Positions 44,407-53,930 of a stretch of DNA of 64,000 nt are shown here, in pieces. Origin of the DNA: Pontibacillus litoralis JSM 072002 (lineage in GTDB: Bacteria > Bacillota > Bacilli > Bacillales > BH030062). The DNA lies in NCBI RefSeq assembly GCF_000775615.1, contig NZ_AVPG01000008.1, forward strand, positions 1 to 64,000, in the 5' to 3' direction. The position numbers and the translations under genes were made by a program. The notes below the pieces were generated by a model that ran no database searches, had not been told where the DNA came from, and saw only the letters and a program-made list of their open reading frames with translations. Position 1 is the first letter of the stretch; each line of letters opens with the position of its first letter.

Positions 44407-45609
44407 ATGCAACATAAGGAAGCACTTTGGACTCGTTCGTTTATATTTTTGCTTTTAGCTAACTGGTTTACATTTATGAGCTTTCAAATGTTAATCCCTA
44501 CCCTTCCTCCGTACATGGAAGAAATCGGTGGAACCAAAACGCAAATAGGTCTTGTTACAACCCTTTTCTCTATTGGTGCAGTGCTTAGTCGGCCATTTAT
44601 TGGTCATATACTGCTCAGTGAAGCACGTAAGAAACTCGTCATTATTGGATCTATTACGTTAATGGCTATTACAGGGCTATATGCTATCACCTCGATCATC
44701 TTCGTCGTGTTAATGTTCCGCTTCATTCATGGGCTTGCTTGGGGATGGTCCACTACGACAAACGGTACTGCTGCTGTTGACTTAGTACCGAAGACTCGAA
44801 TCGGTGAAGGGATGGGCTATTTCGGCTTATCGGTTACCATTGGCATGATCATTGCACCAAGCGTTGGTATTTTTCTTTTTGAGAATTATGATTTTACCGT
44901 TCTCATCTCTACATCTATGCTATTAGGTGTTGTTGCTATCGTTTTATTTAGTTTCACGAACTTTGATACTCCTAAAGACGTGAAAAAACGACAATTCGAT
45001 ATAAAATCTTTCTCTTTCTTCGGCTCATTAATCGAAAAACGTAGTTGGTTCCCAGCTATGGTGTCGTTTATTAATACATTTGGGTACGGATCCATCGTGA
45101 CATTTATCGTTATATTCGGCATAGAACAAGGGATTGAACACATTTATTTATTCTATTTATTCAATGCTATATTCGCTACGTTAGTTCGACCAATAACAGG
45201 AAAGCTATTTGACCAAAAAGGCCCTTGGCACGTTATTCTAGTCTGCTCCTTATTCGCATTTGCAGGTATGTGGGCTATCGCTTTAGCCGAGAACTTTATT
45301 CACATTACTGCTGGTGGTATTTTATTCGGAATTGGTTTCGGTTCCATGATGCCTACATTTCAAGCTTGGGTCATTTCTAAGACAACACAGGAAAGAAGCG
45401 GAATTGCTAATGGCATGTATTATTCCTCTATCGATCTTGGAATTGGCTTAAGTGCCTTGATACTAGGAATCATTTCAAGTCAATTCGGAGTGGAGACAGC
45501 TAATTTATTTAAAATATCAAGTATTTGTTTCTTAATTGTATTTGCACTTACTTTATTCGACTATCAGAAGAACAAACATATCCCTTGGAATCAATCACTA
45601 GACATGTAA
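44407..45609 (+). CDS. MFS transporter
   Basis: 400 aa with twelve membrane helices, standard for the major facilitator superfamily. The loop between helices 2 and 3 has GAVLSRPFIGHILLSEARKK, a variant of the G-x-L-a-D-R motif, and the helix-5 region has the GxGMGY-type sequence (GEGMGYFGLSVTIG). It resembles drug or metabolite exporters; the substrate cannot be told. ATG at 44407 follows AAAGGTGG. Stands alone. Confidence 0.88.
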   Translation: MQHKEALWTRSFIFLLLANWFTFMSFQMLIPTLPPYMEEIGGTKTQIGLVTTLFSIGAVLSRPFIGHILLSEARKKLVIIGSITLMAITGLYAITSIIFVVLMFRFIHGLAWGWSTTTNGTAAVDLVPKTRIGEGMGYFGLSVTIGMIIAPSVGIFLFENYDFTVLISTSMLLGVVAIVLFSFTNFDTPKDVKKRQFDIKSFSFFGSLIEKRSWFPAMVSFINTFGYGSIVTFIVIFGIEQGIEHIYLFYLFNAIFATLVRPITGKLFDQKGPWHVILVCSLFAFAGMWAIALAENFIHITAGGILFGIGFGSMMPTFQAWVISKTTQERSGIANGMYYSSIDLGIGLSALILGIISSQFGVETANLFKISSICFLIVFALTLFDYQKNKHIPWNQSLDM

Positions 45610-45632
45610 TACATCTAGTGATTTTCTTTCGT
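45598..45632 (+). terminator. Terminator of the MFS gene
   Basis: CACTAGA and TCTAGTG flank an 10-nt loop, followed by ATTTTCTTT. The stem overlaps the last codons. Confidence 0.7.
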
Positions 45633-45766
45633 TTAATCATGCAATATGTCTTACTTAAAAAAACTATAAGTTCTTGTTATATTATGTCGAATTTTTTCGA
45701 TAATTCAATTGACAAAAAAAAAGCCCGCTGTTAAGCTTATGTAAGTTACAGCCACCATTTGTTCTG

Positions 45767-45825
45767 AATTGTTTGAACAATTAAACAATTGAATGGTGTA
45801 ACGTAAATTGTTTAATAATAAACAA
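45767..45825 (+). promoter_or_regulatory. Repeated palindromic operator candidates before brnQ
   Basis: AATTGTTTGAACAATT (45767-45782) is a perfect palindrome with a 2-nt centre; another AAACAATT half-site follows at 45783-45790. TTGTTT and AAACAA at 45808-45825 form a second inverted repeat. A -10-like TGTGATACAAT (extended) lies further down, near 45832-45843. This pattern suggests binding of a dimeric regulator. It is not a good CodY box. Confidence 0.5.
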
Positions 45826-45894
45826 ACTAAACTGTGATACAATGTAACTCTACTTTTAGCACTCAAACACGGACAGAAAGAGAGGAGAACACGT

Positions 45895-47241
45895 ATGGTT
45901 ACAAAGAAGGATACAATGTTTATTGGATTTATGCTGTTTGCGCTATTTTTTGGTGCAGGTAACTTAATATACCCCCCTGAATTAGGGATTCAAGCTGGAG
46001 AGAATTACTGGCTCGCGATTGCTGGATTTATTATTACTGGTGTAGGCTTGCCAATTGTTGGTGTTATGGCCATTTCGTTATCAGGTACAGATGCACGAGC
46101 TTTAGGAGATAGGGCACACCCGCTTTTTGGATTAATATTTACTTCTGCTATTTATTTATCTATAGGTCCTATTTTCGCTATACCTCGCGCAGCAAATGTA
46201 GCGTTTGAAATGAGTTTAAAACCATATGTTCCTATGGTTTCCTCATCAGTTAATATGAATGTAGTTTTACTAATCTTTTCTCTATGCTTTTTTGCACTCG
46301 TTTATTGGATTAGCTTAAACCCTAGTAAAATTGTCGATCGTATTGGGCAGATACTTACACCAATACTTTTATTAGCTATCGTTGCTTTAGCTGTTGCGAG
46401 TTTTCTGAATTTTGACTCGCCTTTCCAGCCACCAAATGACACTTATTCTTCTGGGGCTTTCTTTGAAGGGTTCATCAATGGTTACTTAACGATGGACGCG
46501 ATTGCTGGATTAGCATTCGGTATTATCGTAATAAACGCATTGAAAGAGCGTGGCGTTACAGATGGTAAAAAGATGTTTACGGAAACATTTAAAGCAGGAG
46601 CAGTTACGGCAATCGGCCTTATTTTCGTTTATGCATCGATTGGTTGGATGGGAGCGAAAATGGCTACGACTGGTAGCTACGAAAACGGCGGAGAGATTCT
46701 TGCTACTGGAGCAGAAATGCTATTTGGATCGTTTGGTGGCCTAATTCTAGGCTTAATCGTTACATTAGCCTGTTTCACTACGTGTGTAGGATTAACGGTG
46801 GCATGTAGTCAGTTCTTCTCTACCACATTTCCGAAATTACAATATAAACAGCTTGTGGTCGTCATCACGCTCGTTAGTTTCGGCATTACGAACTTAGGTT
46901 TAAGTCAAATTGTAGCGATTAGCGTTCCTGCTTTAGTATTTCTATACCCTTTAGCAATCGTATTAATGGGGCTCGCCTTTTTGGATCGTTTCTTTAAAGG
47001 TTCTACCTACGTTTACCGTGGAGCATTGCTATTTACATTAATCTTTAGCATTTATGATGCGATGGTTGCTATCGGAATAGAGGTTAAAGGGTTAGAAAGC
47101 ATTTTAAGCATTGCGCCGTTATTTGGAGAAGGGTTAGGTTGGCTCGTTCCTTCTATTGTCGGTGGTGTATTCGGTTATATACTCGATGCAATTAAGAATG
47201 GAACATCATCGACTAATGCATCATCTAAACGAGTATCTTAA
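45895..47241 (+). CDS. brnQ: Branched-chain amino acid Na+/H+ symporter BrnQ
   Basis: 448 aa with about twelve membrane helices. The N-terminal FGAGNLIYPPELG and GLPIVGVMAISLSG segments are diagnostic of the LIVCS/BrnQ family, which imports leucine, isoleucine and valine. AGAGAGGAGAACACGT precedes the ATG. It stands alone with its own leader, where repeated palindromes lie. Confidence 0.95.
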   Translation: MVTKKDTMFIGFMLFALFFGAGNLIYPPELGIQAGENYWLAIAGFIITGVGLPIVGVMAISLSGTDARALGDRAHPLFGLIFTSAIYLSIGPIFAIPRAANVAFEMSLKPYVPMVSSSVNMNVVLLIFSLCFFALVYWISLNPSKIVDRIGQILTPILLLAIVALAVASFLNFDSPFQPPNDTYSSGAFFEGFINGYLTMDAIAGLAFGIIVINALKERGVTDGKKMFTETFKAGAVTAIGLIFVYASIGWMGAKMATTGSYENGGEILATGAEMLFGSFGGLILGLIVTLACFTTCVGLTVACSQFFSTTFPKLQYKQLVVVITLVSFGITNLGLSQIVAISVPALVFLYPLAIVLMGLAFLDRFFKGSTYVYRGALLFTLIFSIYDAMVAIGIEVKGLESILSIAPLFGEGLGWLVPSIVGGVFGYILDAIKNGTSSTNASSKRVS

Positions 47242-47245
47242 TGAA

Positions 47246-47292
47246 GAAAGGAGATCTCTCTACGCACAATGTAAGAGATCTTCTTTCCTTTA
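47246..47292. terminator. Bidirectional terminator after brnQ
   Basis: GAAAGGAGATCTCT pairs with AGAGATCTTCTTTC over 14 bp with one G-T pair and a 14-nt loop. It lies between convergent brnQ and the small gene at 47290-47448. Confidence 0.85.
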
Positions 47293-47448
47293 TTTATTCG
47301 ATGATTGATTGAGAAAATAAATTTGCTGTTGATGGTACTGATACAAACCGTAAAAATAATAATATAGCTCTCCATCCATTTGCTGGTATTGCCTAGCCAA
47401 TAACTCAAAGATTTCCGCTTGTCTAGCATGAAAAAAGAAATCCTCCAT
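47290..47448 (-). CDS. Small Tyr/Gln-rich protein of unknown function
   Basis: 52 aa from ATG at 47448 (GGAAGGGGG upstream, normal spacing; a second ATG at 47454 sits too close to that site). Sequence is aromatic and Gln-rich (QYQQMDGELYYYFYGLYQYHQ) and could form one or two amphipathic helices. No family recognised. It lies 116 nt upstream of nothing obvious on its strand and ends at the shared terminator, so it is its own unit. Confidence 0.6.
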   Translation of the reverse strand: MEDFFFHARQAEIFELLARQYQQMDGELYYYFYGLYQYHQQQIYFLNQSSNK

Positions 47449-47510
47449 TCTCATCCCCCTTCCAAACAGTGTCCTATTAGAATATGCCAATACCTAACTG
47501 TCCAATGACA

Positions 47511-47552
47511 TAAAAAGAGCATTACTAGCGATTATTCTACTAGTAATGCTTC
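47511..47552 (-). terminator. Terminator of the CPA1 antiporter gene
   Basis: On the minus strand GCATTACTAG pairs perfectly with CTAGTAATGC and is followed by TCTTTTT. Confidence 0.88.
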
Positions 47553-47564
47553 TTCTACATCGTT

Positions 47565-49403
47565 TTAATTCGTATTGTCTGTAATTCTTTCTTTAATCTT
47601 CTTGAACTCTTTACTAGGTGGTACTAAAGCTACAACGACATCTCCTGCTTCTGCTTTTGGCTGTGATTTATGTGTGAAAAATTGTAACTTACCGGAAGAC
47701 TTTAACACAAACAGTAGCAAACTTTCTTCTTCCCGTTCTTCTAGATACTGTGTAAACGTATATTGTGCCGTTATGTTCGTCTTTCGGAAAATGTAACCAT
47801 TGTCTACTTTGTTATTTAAATACTCCCACGTTGCTTTTTCATTAAATAACAACCTTCCACCAATCTTATTTCCCATTGTTTCTAAATCTCCACTGAGACG
47901 ATTGTGTAAAGACATCTGAAACAAGTTATTCCTCCCGATGTCCGGTACGAACGTTTTACACACTAACGCATTATAAGAGTCTAATTCAGATCCAGCAATC
48001 AAATAATCATAAGGCGTCATATCTAAATGATAGTCCGTTTGCTCAGATAATATTTCTTCCTTCATAAATGGTACTCCTGCTTTTCTTGCGGGAATTAGGC
48101 GTTGCCAGGATGAATCTGTAATCAACACAGGTAGCTTCAACTCTTTCAATACAGAAGCTAGGCCAGACGAGAAGCTGCTTCCACCGACAATTAATACACC
48201 AGGCTTTCCTTCATTAGCTAGATCAAGCTTCTTTGCTAACCACCCAATGGAGAAACCGTGCGCACATACTGTCGAGAATACTAAAGCGAATGTAATGGGA
48301 GTAAGTAAGGACGCATCTTCATAGCCTGTTTCCAACAACACCCCTGAGAAATATCCTGCTACCGTTAAGGCGACAATACCTCTTGGTGCAATCCAACCAA
48401 TTAACGCCCTTTCTTGGTACGATAAATCCGTTCCAATGGTCGATAACCAAATGGATAATGGACGTACGACAAAAAGCATAATGATAACATAAGAAATAAT
48501 TTTCCAATCAAGGATTTGCTGCAACGTATCAACTGTAATAGAAGCCGTTAGCATAACGAAGATTGCTGATACAAGTAAGACAGATATGTTCTCTTTGAAA
48601 TGCCTTATATCATCAATCGAAGATATATGCATATTCGCAAGTGTCATACCCATAGCAGTAACCGCTAACAGCCCTGTCTCATGAACAATTTCATCCGAAA
48701 CAGTAAAGCATAGAATAACGGTCGTAAACATCATAGGTGACATTAAAAACTCTGGCACATGACCGTTTTCGAACATATACCCCATTACTTTTCCAAGCGC
48801 ATAGCCTAATACAACAGCAAATATAGATGCTAAGAAGAAGTAAAGTAATGACGTACCTGTCACATTATCCGTAGAGAAAAACACAATGATTTCAAAAGCA
48901 AATACGGAAAGCAACGCACCAAACGGATCGACAACAATTCCTTCCCATTTCAAAATTGCTGCAGGACGTGGCTTTAATTTCGCCTGTCTTAACATTGGTA
49001 AAATAACGGTAGGTCCTGTTACAATGAACAATCCGCCAATAACGAACGCCACTGGTAGCGACAAGCCTGCTACATAATGAGCTCCTAAAGATCCTAATAA
49101 CCACGCAATAAATGCTCCGACTGTTACAATACGCGTAACAGGTTTACCTAAGCCCTTCACTTCTCTAAAATCAAGGCTTAAACTTCCTTCAAACAATATA
49201 ATAGCTACTGCAATAGAAACAATCGGGTTAAAAAGCTCCCCGAAATCTTCAGAAGGTTGTAGAATCCCTAATAATGGGCCTACAACTAAACCGACAATCG
49301 ACATGATTACAATGGCTGGTATACGAAATCTCCAAGCCAACCATTGTGAACCAACACCGAGGGCACCTATTAACATTAAGTCAAATAATAGAGAGTCAAA
49401 CAT
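47565..49403 (-). CDS. CPA1-family Na+(K+)/H+ antiporter with cytoplasmic nucleotide-binding-like tail
   Basis: 612 aa. Residues about 1-395 form a 12-13-helix antiporter domain with the FIVTGPTVILPMLRQ motif of the CPA1 family. Residues about 400-500 resemble a Rossmann TrkA-N/RCK domain (GVLIVGGSSFSSGLASVLKE), and about 510-610 a TrkA-C-like domain. The ion is not identifiable from sequence. Start at 49403 is preceded by AAGGGGGATTAACCTT. Stands alone. Confidence 0.9.
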   Translation of the reverse strand: MFDSLLFDLMLIGALGVGSQWLAWRFRIPAIVIMSIVGLVVGPLLGILQPSEDFGELFNPIVSIAVAIILFEGSLSLDFREVKGLGKPVTRIVTVGAFIAWLLGSLGAHYVAGLSLPVAFVIGGLFIVTGPTVILPMLRQAKLKPRPAAILKWEGIVVDPFGALLSVFAFEIIVFFSTDNVTGTSLLYFFLASIFAVVLGYALGKVMGYMFENGHVPEFLMSPMMFTTVILCFTVSDEIVHETGLLAVTAMGMTLANMHISSIDDIRHFKENISVLLVSAIFVMLTASITVDTLQQILDWKIISYVIIMLFVVRPLSIWLSTIGTDLSYQERALIGWIAPRGIVALTVAGYFSGVLLETGYEDASLLTPITFALVFSTVCAHGFSIGWLAKKLDLANEGKPGVLIVGGSSFSSGLASVLKELKLPVLITDSSWQRLIPARKAGVPFMKEEILSEQTDYHLDMTPYDYLIAGSELDSYNALVCKTFVPDIGRNNLFQMSLHNRLSGDLETMGNKIGGRLLFNEKATWEYLNNKVDNGYIFRKTNITAQYTFTQYLEEREEESLLLFVLKSSGKLQFFTHKSQPKAEAGDVVVALVPPSKEFKKIKERITDNTN

Positions 49404-49687
49404 AAGGTTAATCCCCCTTCATACATATATACAATTTTTGTTATTGATTCCATTCCCACACATAGGCATAGACTTATTCTAAATGGATAAGGATGATATG
49501 TAAATAATTTAGAACTGATTTTAGTATATCCTTAACAAAAGTCCACACCTCTTCCATTACCTTATCCAAACGGTCTCCTTTTTATATTTTACAAAAAAAG
49601 AGGAAACAATCTATTCTTATTTCTTGAGAACATGATACGATGTTACAAGATATCACGTAGAGAATGGTTATAAAAGGATGGGTTTGT

Positions 49688-51475
49688 ATGCTGAAACTAG
49701 CGCAACAAATATTAGAACAATATTTCGGATTTTCATCATTTCGCTCCGGTCAAAAACAAATCATCGAACATGTATTACAAAGGAAGAATGCATTAGGTAT
49801 TATGCCTACTGGAGGCGGTAAATCACTCTGTTATCAAATACCGGGGCTCGTTCTAGACGGAACTGCTATCATCATTTCTCCCTTAATATCATTAATGAAA
49901 GATCAAGTCGATTCACTAACCTCATTAGGAATCTCAGCTACCTATATTAATAGCTCGATTTCACATGAAGCACAGCAACATCGCTTACGCTCTATCGCTA
50001 AAGGGTCATACTCTTTTGTATACGTTGCTCCAGAACGCTTTGACTCTGATTCCTTTATAGAAGTGTTACGCACATCCAAGCTTTCATTAATCGCATTTGA
50101 TGAAGCACATTGTATTTCCCAATGGGGACACGATTTCCGCCCAAGCTATCGATCGGTTGTGCAACAACTTAAACGTATCGGCTCGCTTCCTAGTGTTATT
50201 GCTCTAACTGCAACAGCTACTGAGGATGTGACAGCTGATATACAGCGGCTTCTTTCTATTGAACAAAGTAACGTTGTTAACACCGGCTTCGCTCGAGATA
50301 ACTTACACTTTCGCATCGTCAAAGGAAAAGAGAAGCGAGCATTCATCAACGATTACATCAAGTCCCGCCCCAATGAGTCAGGCATCATTTACGCATCAAC
50401 AAGAAGAGATGTCGACCGAATCCACCAATGGCTTACAAAAGAGGGCTATTTAGTCGGTAAATACCATGCAGGATTACCAGAAGATGATCGTAAAGAAGCG
50501 CAAAATGCCTTTATCCAAGATGAAACAACAATTATGGTAGCAACGAATGCCTTTGGAATGGGCATAGACAAATCCAACGTTCGATATGTCATCCATCATT
50601 CCTTACCAATGAATATTGAATCTTATTATCAAGAAGCAGGAAGAGCCGGTCGCGATGGGGAACCTAGCGATTGCATCTTACTCTTTTCCGCAAAAGATAT
50701 TCAGTTGCAGAAATTCCTAATAGAGCAGTCGCTCATGGATGAGGAGAAGAAGGTAATTGAGTATCAAAAATTGCAGCAAATGGTGAACTATTGCCATACA
50801 GATCGGTGCTTACAACAATACATGTTAACGTACTTCCATGATCCATTTGACCGCCCTGCATGCGAGATTTGTAGCAATTGTCTACATCAAGGCGAACTAT
50901 TGGACATTACGAAAGAAGCACAAATGATTCTATCCTGCGTTAAACGAATGGGAGAACGCTTCGGAACCGGATTAGTAGCCAAAGTATTAAAAGGCTCTAA
51001 AAACCAAAAAGTACTAGATGGACATTTTCACAAACTGACGACTTATGGACTGCTTTCTAAATGGACAGAGAAAGAAATCACGCAAATGATACAGTTCCTA
51101 ACAGCAGAAGGATATTTAGCTGTCGATGACGGTAAATTCCCCTTATTACGTCTAACATCCGAATCGCTACCTATCTTAAAAGGTGAACAACAAGTTTCCA
51201 TGCTTATCGAAGCCACCGCTGCGGCTACTTATGCAGATCAATACGATGAATGGTTATTTGAACAATTGCGCACATTAAGAAAGTCGATAGCCGAACAAAA
51301 TGCTATCCCGCCATATATCGTATTCTCCGACGCAACGCTGAAACAGCTAGCCATTCACAAACCAGCATCGAAAAAGGACATGCTAACGGTGAAAGGAATA
51401 GGCGAGAAAAAATACGAACAATACGGCGAAGCATTTCTTGAAGTTCTCCAATCATACAGCGCACAAACCGTTTAA
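49688..51475 (+). CDS. recQ: ATP-dependent DNA helicase RecQ
   Basis: 595 aa, close to the 591 of B. subtilis RecQ. Helicase motifs: MPTGGGKS (I), FDEAHCISQWGHDFRP (II and the aromatic loop), TATATE (III), GRAGRDGE (VI). The RecQ-C zinc site has Cys in DRCLQQ and CEICSNC. A C-terminal HRDC domain is at about residues 520-590. ATG at 49688 follows AAAAGGATGGG; a longer frame from 49664 has no such site. It unwinds DNA in recombination and fork repair. Confidence 0.95.
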   Translation: MLKLAQQILEQYFGFSSFRSGQKQIIEHVLQRKNALGIMPTGGGKSLCYQIPGLVLDGTAIIISPLISLMKDQVDSLTSLGISATYINSSISHEAQQHRLRSIAKGSYSFVYVAPERFDSDSFIEVLRTSKLSLIAFDEAHCISQWGHDFRPSYRSVVQQLKRIGSLPSVIALTATATEDVTADIQRLLSIEQSNVVNTGFARDNLHFRIVKGKEKRAFINDYIKSRPNESGIIYASTRRDVDRIHQWLTKEGYLVGKYHAGLPEDDRKEAQNAFIQDETTIMVATNAFGMGIDKSNVRYVIHHSLPMNIESYYQEAGRAGRDGEPSDCILLFSAKDIQLQKFLIEQSLMDEEKKVIEYQKLQQMVNYCHTDRCLQQYMLTYFHDPFDRPACEICSNCLHQGELLDITKEAQMILSCVKRMGERFGTGLVAKVLKGSKNQKVLDGHFHKLTTYGLLSKWTEKEITQMIQFLTAEGYLAVDDGKFPLLRLTSESLPILKGEQQVSMLIEATAAATYADQYDEWLFEQLRTLRKSIAEQNAIPPYIVFSDATLKQLAIHKPASKKDMLTVKGIGEKKYEQYGEAFLEVLQSYSAQTV

Positions 51476-51541
51476 AACGAAAATACGAGCAGATAATATG
51501 GAATTTCGCGCACAAATCACCCGCTCCTTCTAGAATCGAAC

Positions 51542-51578
51542 GAGCTAGCCTCCTATTATGGTTGAGCTAGCTCTTTTT
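51542..51578 (+). terminator. Terminator of recQ
   Basis: GAGCTAGC and GCTAGCTC form a perfect 8-bp stem followed by TTTTT. The second arm lies in the last codons of the convergent gene. Confidence 0.85.
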
Positions 51579-52206
51579 GTTCATTCACTAACGCTAACAC
51601 GTCATCATACGAGTAAAACTCTCTCATTCCTCGCTTATTCATTAAATAATTCGTAATTTCAAGCGCATTCTGTGTATGTACTTGCCAATATCCTCGTATA
51701 AGCATAGCTAAATAACGTTCTGATGGCTTTGTTATTTCTCTCTCTGTCATGGAATACGGACTCGTAAAAGTAAAGATTGGCCTTCCATCTTCATACCCTG
51801 CGTGTATTAAATTTCCGTAAGGCGACTGGCGTAACACCATATTGCCCTTCTCTATAATAGAATGAATGTCCACTTGAAGGTCGTCCATCCCATTCTCTTG
51901 TCGCACCACGTCTTCAAACTGTTCTACTGTTATTAAATACATCCTTGCCCAGCTCTTGTTAGCCAAGTCTTGCACCGTATCGATAAATGCTGCACCTCCA
52001 TCCCAGCGGTCCGAGTACCCAGCGAAATATAACTCAAAAGGTAGCGATACAGCTTTGTCGTCGATTGGTAATGATGGATCACGACTACCAACCTCGCAAC
52101 GGTTCGACCCTTCTGGCACACCGCCTGTAATGTAACAGCGAAACCGATCATAAAATAAATTGGAACCAAAGCTAGCGTACCAAACATATTGCTCTTCCTT
52201 AGTCAC
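51556..52206 (-). CDS. Gamma-glutamylcyclotransferase-like protein
   Basis: 216 aa, soluble. WYASFGSNLFYDRFRCYI at residues about 9-26 is a variant of the Y-G-S-N-L motif of the GGCT/AIG2 fold. GGVPEGSNRC and GGAAFIDT follow as in the longer bacterial branch. Whether it is a cyclotransferase is unknown, since the family includes several activities. Start is GTG at 52206 after GGGAGGAG. It follows the GNAT gene by 19 nt and probably shares its transcript. Confidence 0.75.
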   Translation of the reverse strand: MTKEEQYVWYASFGSNLFYDRFRCYITGGVPEGSNRCEVGSRDPSLPIDDKAVSLPFELYFAGYSDRWDGGAAFIDTVQDLANKSWARMYLITVEQFEDVVRQENGMDDLQVDIHSIIEKGNMVLRQSPYGNLIHAGYEDGRPIFTFTSPYSMTEREITKPSERYLAMLIRGYWQVHTQNALEITNYLMNKRGMREFYSYDDVLALVNEQKELAQP

Positions 52207-52225
52207 ATGAATCTCCTCCCATCCA

Positions 52226-53077
52226 TTATGGAAATTGAATTACTAACGAATCTCCTACTTCATAATAGCCTATTTTTTGATAAATGCTGTTGGATGTAGC
52301 ATTGGATGCGTCGGTATATAAACTACAAAACTGAAATCCTCTATCTAACAATTGCTGAGACAAAGCAGCTACAGCTGAAGTTGCATATCCCTTTCGTTTA
52401 TGTGCATCTGGTGTATACACCCCATTAATCGTTACTCCATTTAATGTAGATCGAGCTTGAATTGCCATCGAAACAGGCTCACCATCTACAATCCACAAAT
52501 GTAACGCTCCATTTTTAATATGTCGAACACTTGATTTTTCAGCGTCTTCTTCTGATGTATCGATTCCCGCTTCTTGCCCAAATAAGTATATCCAGCGCTT
52601 AGCTATCAACTGGTCCTCTTCTGCAGCTTTTACTAATTGTCCATCCCGTTTAGAGGGAAGTATAACTTCATCTAATTGGTACACTTTTTGATTCATTTGA
52701 ATGCTATACGCATGTCCTGTTACACGATTCCAAGCGTTAGCAAGTGCATAGATCGTATCAGGGGTTCCTATCAATCCAGGAACGTCATAATGATGATCTC
52801 GCCAAAAACAAACCATCTCTTCAACGTTATGAGGAGGTAACGGCTCATTGGTAGCGACAATCCACATATGCGGAGGCGTCCTCATGATGACAGCGCGAAT
52901 TTGACCATGTTCATGGATATATCCGAAAAAAGGCTCCTCCTGTTGATTAACTACTTGTTCTTCATTCTTTAAACGATTCATTATACCGAGAGGAAGATTA
53001 TGTACAGCTTCCTTCTCAAGTAAAAAGCCTTGCACACACCTTTCTAACTCTTCAGCACTGGTGCACGTCATAATCAT
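52226..53077 (-). CDS. GNAT-family N-acetyltransferase
   Basis: 283 aa. The C-terminal GNAT domain has the acetyl-CoA loop DAHKRKGYATSAVAAL near residue 232 and the SLYTDASNATSNSIYQKIGY motif. The N-terminal half is a degenerate second GNAT-like domain, common in this branch. Substrate unknown. ATG at 53077 follows AAGGATGTG. It is probably the first gene of a two-gene unit with the GGCT-like gene. Confidence 0.88.
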   Translation of the reverse strand: MIMTCTSAEELERCVQGFLLEKEAVHNLPLGIMNRLKNEEQVVNQQEEPFFGYIHEHGQIRAVIMRTPPHMWIVATNEPLPPHNVEEMVCFWRDHHYDVPGLIGTPDTIYALANAWNRVTGHAYSIQMNQKVYQLDEVILPSKRDGQLVKAAEEDQLIAKRWIYLFGQEAGIDTSEEDAEKSSVRHIKNGALHLWIVDGEPVSMAIQARSTLNGVTINGVYTPDAHKRKGYATSAVAALSQQLLDRGFQFCSLYTDASNATSNSIYQKIGYYEVGDSLVIQFP

Positions 53078-53150
53078 GATCTTCACATCCTTACACATTT
53101 GAATACAAAATTAGATTCAACACACACTTTACACTTTCCTCCTTGACATA

Positions 53151-53186
53151 CAAAAAGCCTGTCACTTCTTCAAGTAACAGGCCATA
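53151..53186 (-). terminator. Terminator of the thioesterase gene
   Basis: On the minus strand GGCCTGTTACTT pairs with AAGTGACAGGC around a 4-nt loop and is followed by TTTTT. Confidence 0.88.
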
Positions 53187-53189
53187 TCA

Positions 53190-53714
53190 TTATTGATCAT
53201 CACGATTCCAAGGAAAGCTAGTCCCAAACCGTTTGGCAAATTCTTTCGATACTCCACGCCGTTCTCTACGTTGCTTCGCTCTTTCTTCTGCCCCTTCATG
53301 TAACCAATGTTCTGCTTCCGACTCAGGATACACCTCTGGTACTGGATGAGGTCGTTTATCTTCTCCAACAGCAACCATCGTCAGAAACGCTGTTGCACAT
53401 ACTTTGCGCGTCCCTGATAAAAGGTCCTCTTTAATCGCTTTCACGAATACTTCCATAGACGTATTGTTTGTCCAAGTTACAAATGCTTCTAAACAAATGG
53501 CATCCCCACTGTTTACAGGGTTGAGAAAATCAACAGAATCTGTCGAAGCCGTTACAACCGGAGAACGAGCATGACGTATAGCGGCAATAGCAGCAACATC
53601 GTCAATGTATGCCATTAACTGCCCACCAAATAAAGTACCATGATTGTTCGTATTCGTTGGTAATACGTAGGAATTCTTTACAACTAGTGACTCTTTACAA
53701 GGTTTCTTTTCCAT
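53190..53714 (-). CDS. Hotdog-fold acyl-CoA thioesterase (YkhA-like)
   Basis: 174 aa, single hotdog domain. NHGTLFGGQLMAYIDDVAAIAA is the catalytic-helix motif of the YkhA/BACH acyl-CoA thioesterase group, with a conserved Asn and Asp. It hydrolyses acyl-CoA to free acid and CoA in the cytoplasm. A basic C-terminal tail (EERAKQRRERRGVSKEF) is typical of Bacillus members. GAAGGGTG precedes the ATG. Stands alone. Confidence 0.92.
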   Translation of the reverse strand: MEKKPCKESLVVKNSYVLPTNTNNHGTLFGGQLMAYIDDVAAIAAIRHARSPVVTASTDSVDFLNPVNSGDAICLEAFVTWTNNTSMEVFVKAIKEDLLSGTRKVCATAFLTMVAVGEDKRPHPVPEVYPESEAEHWLHEGAEERAKQRRERRGVSKEFAKRFGTSFPWNRDDQ

Positions 53715-53930
53715 TTATTACACCCTTCCATTCCATCGACTCACGTATTATTATAACTTATCTAGGGAGACTATACGTCACACAGAATTATTTAAGCGTT
53801 TTCATCCCGAAGATTTATTCCTCTTCTTGGTAGTGCAATGAATCCATCCTTGTTCATACCCCACATCACACCTATAATAAAAACAAGAGAATTCACAGAA
53901 ATTTAAGTGTAATAAAGCGAGGTATCATGA

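Noticed and set aside
45767..45782. A CodY box before brnQ
   Set aside because: AATTGTTTGAACAATT differs from the AATTTTCWGAAAATT consensus at several positions and in length, although it is a perfect palindrome.
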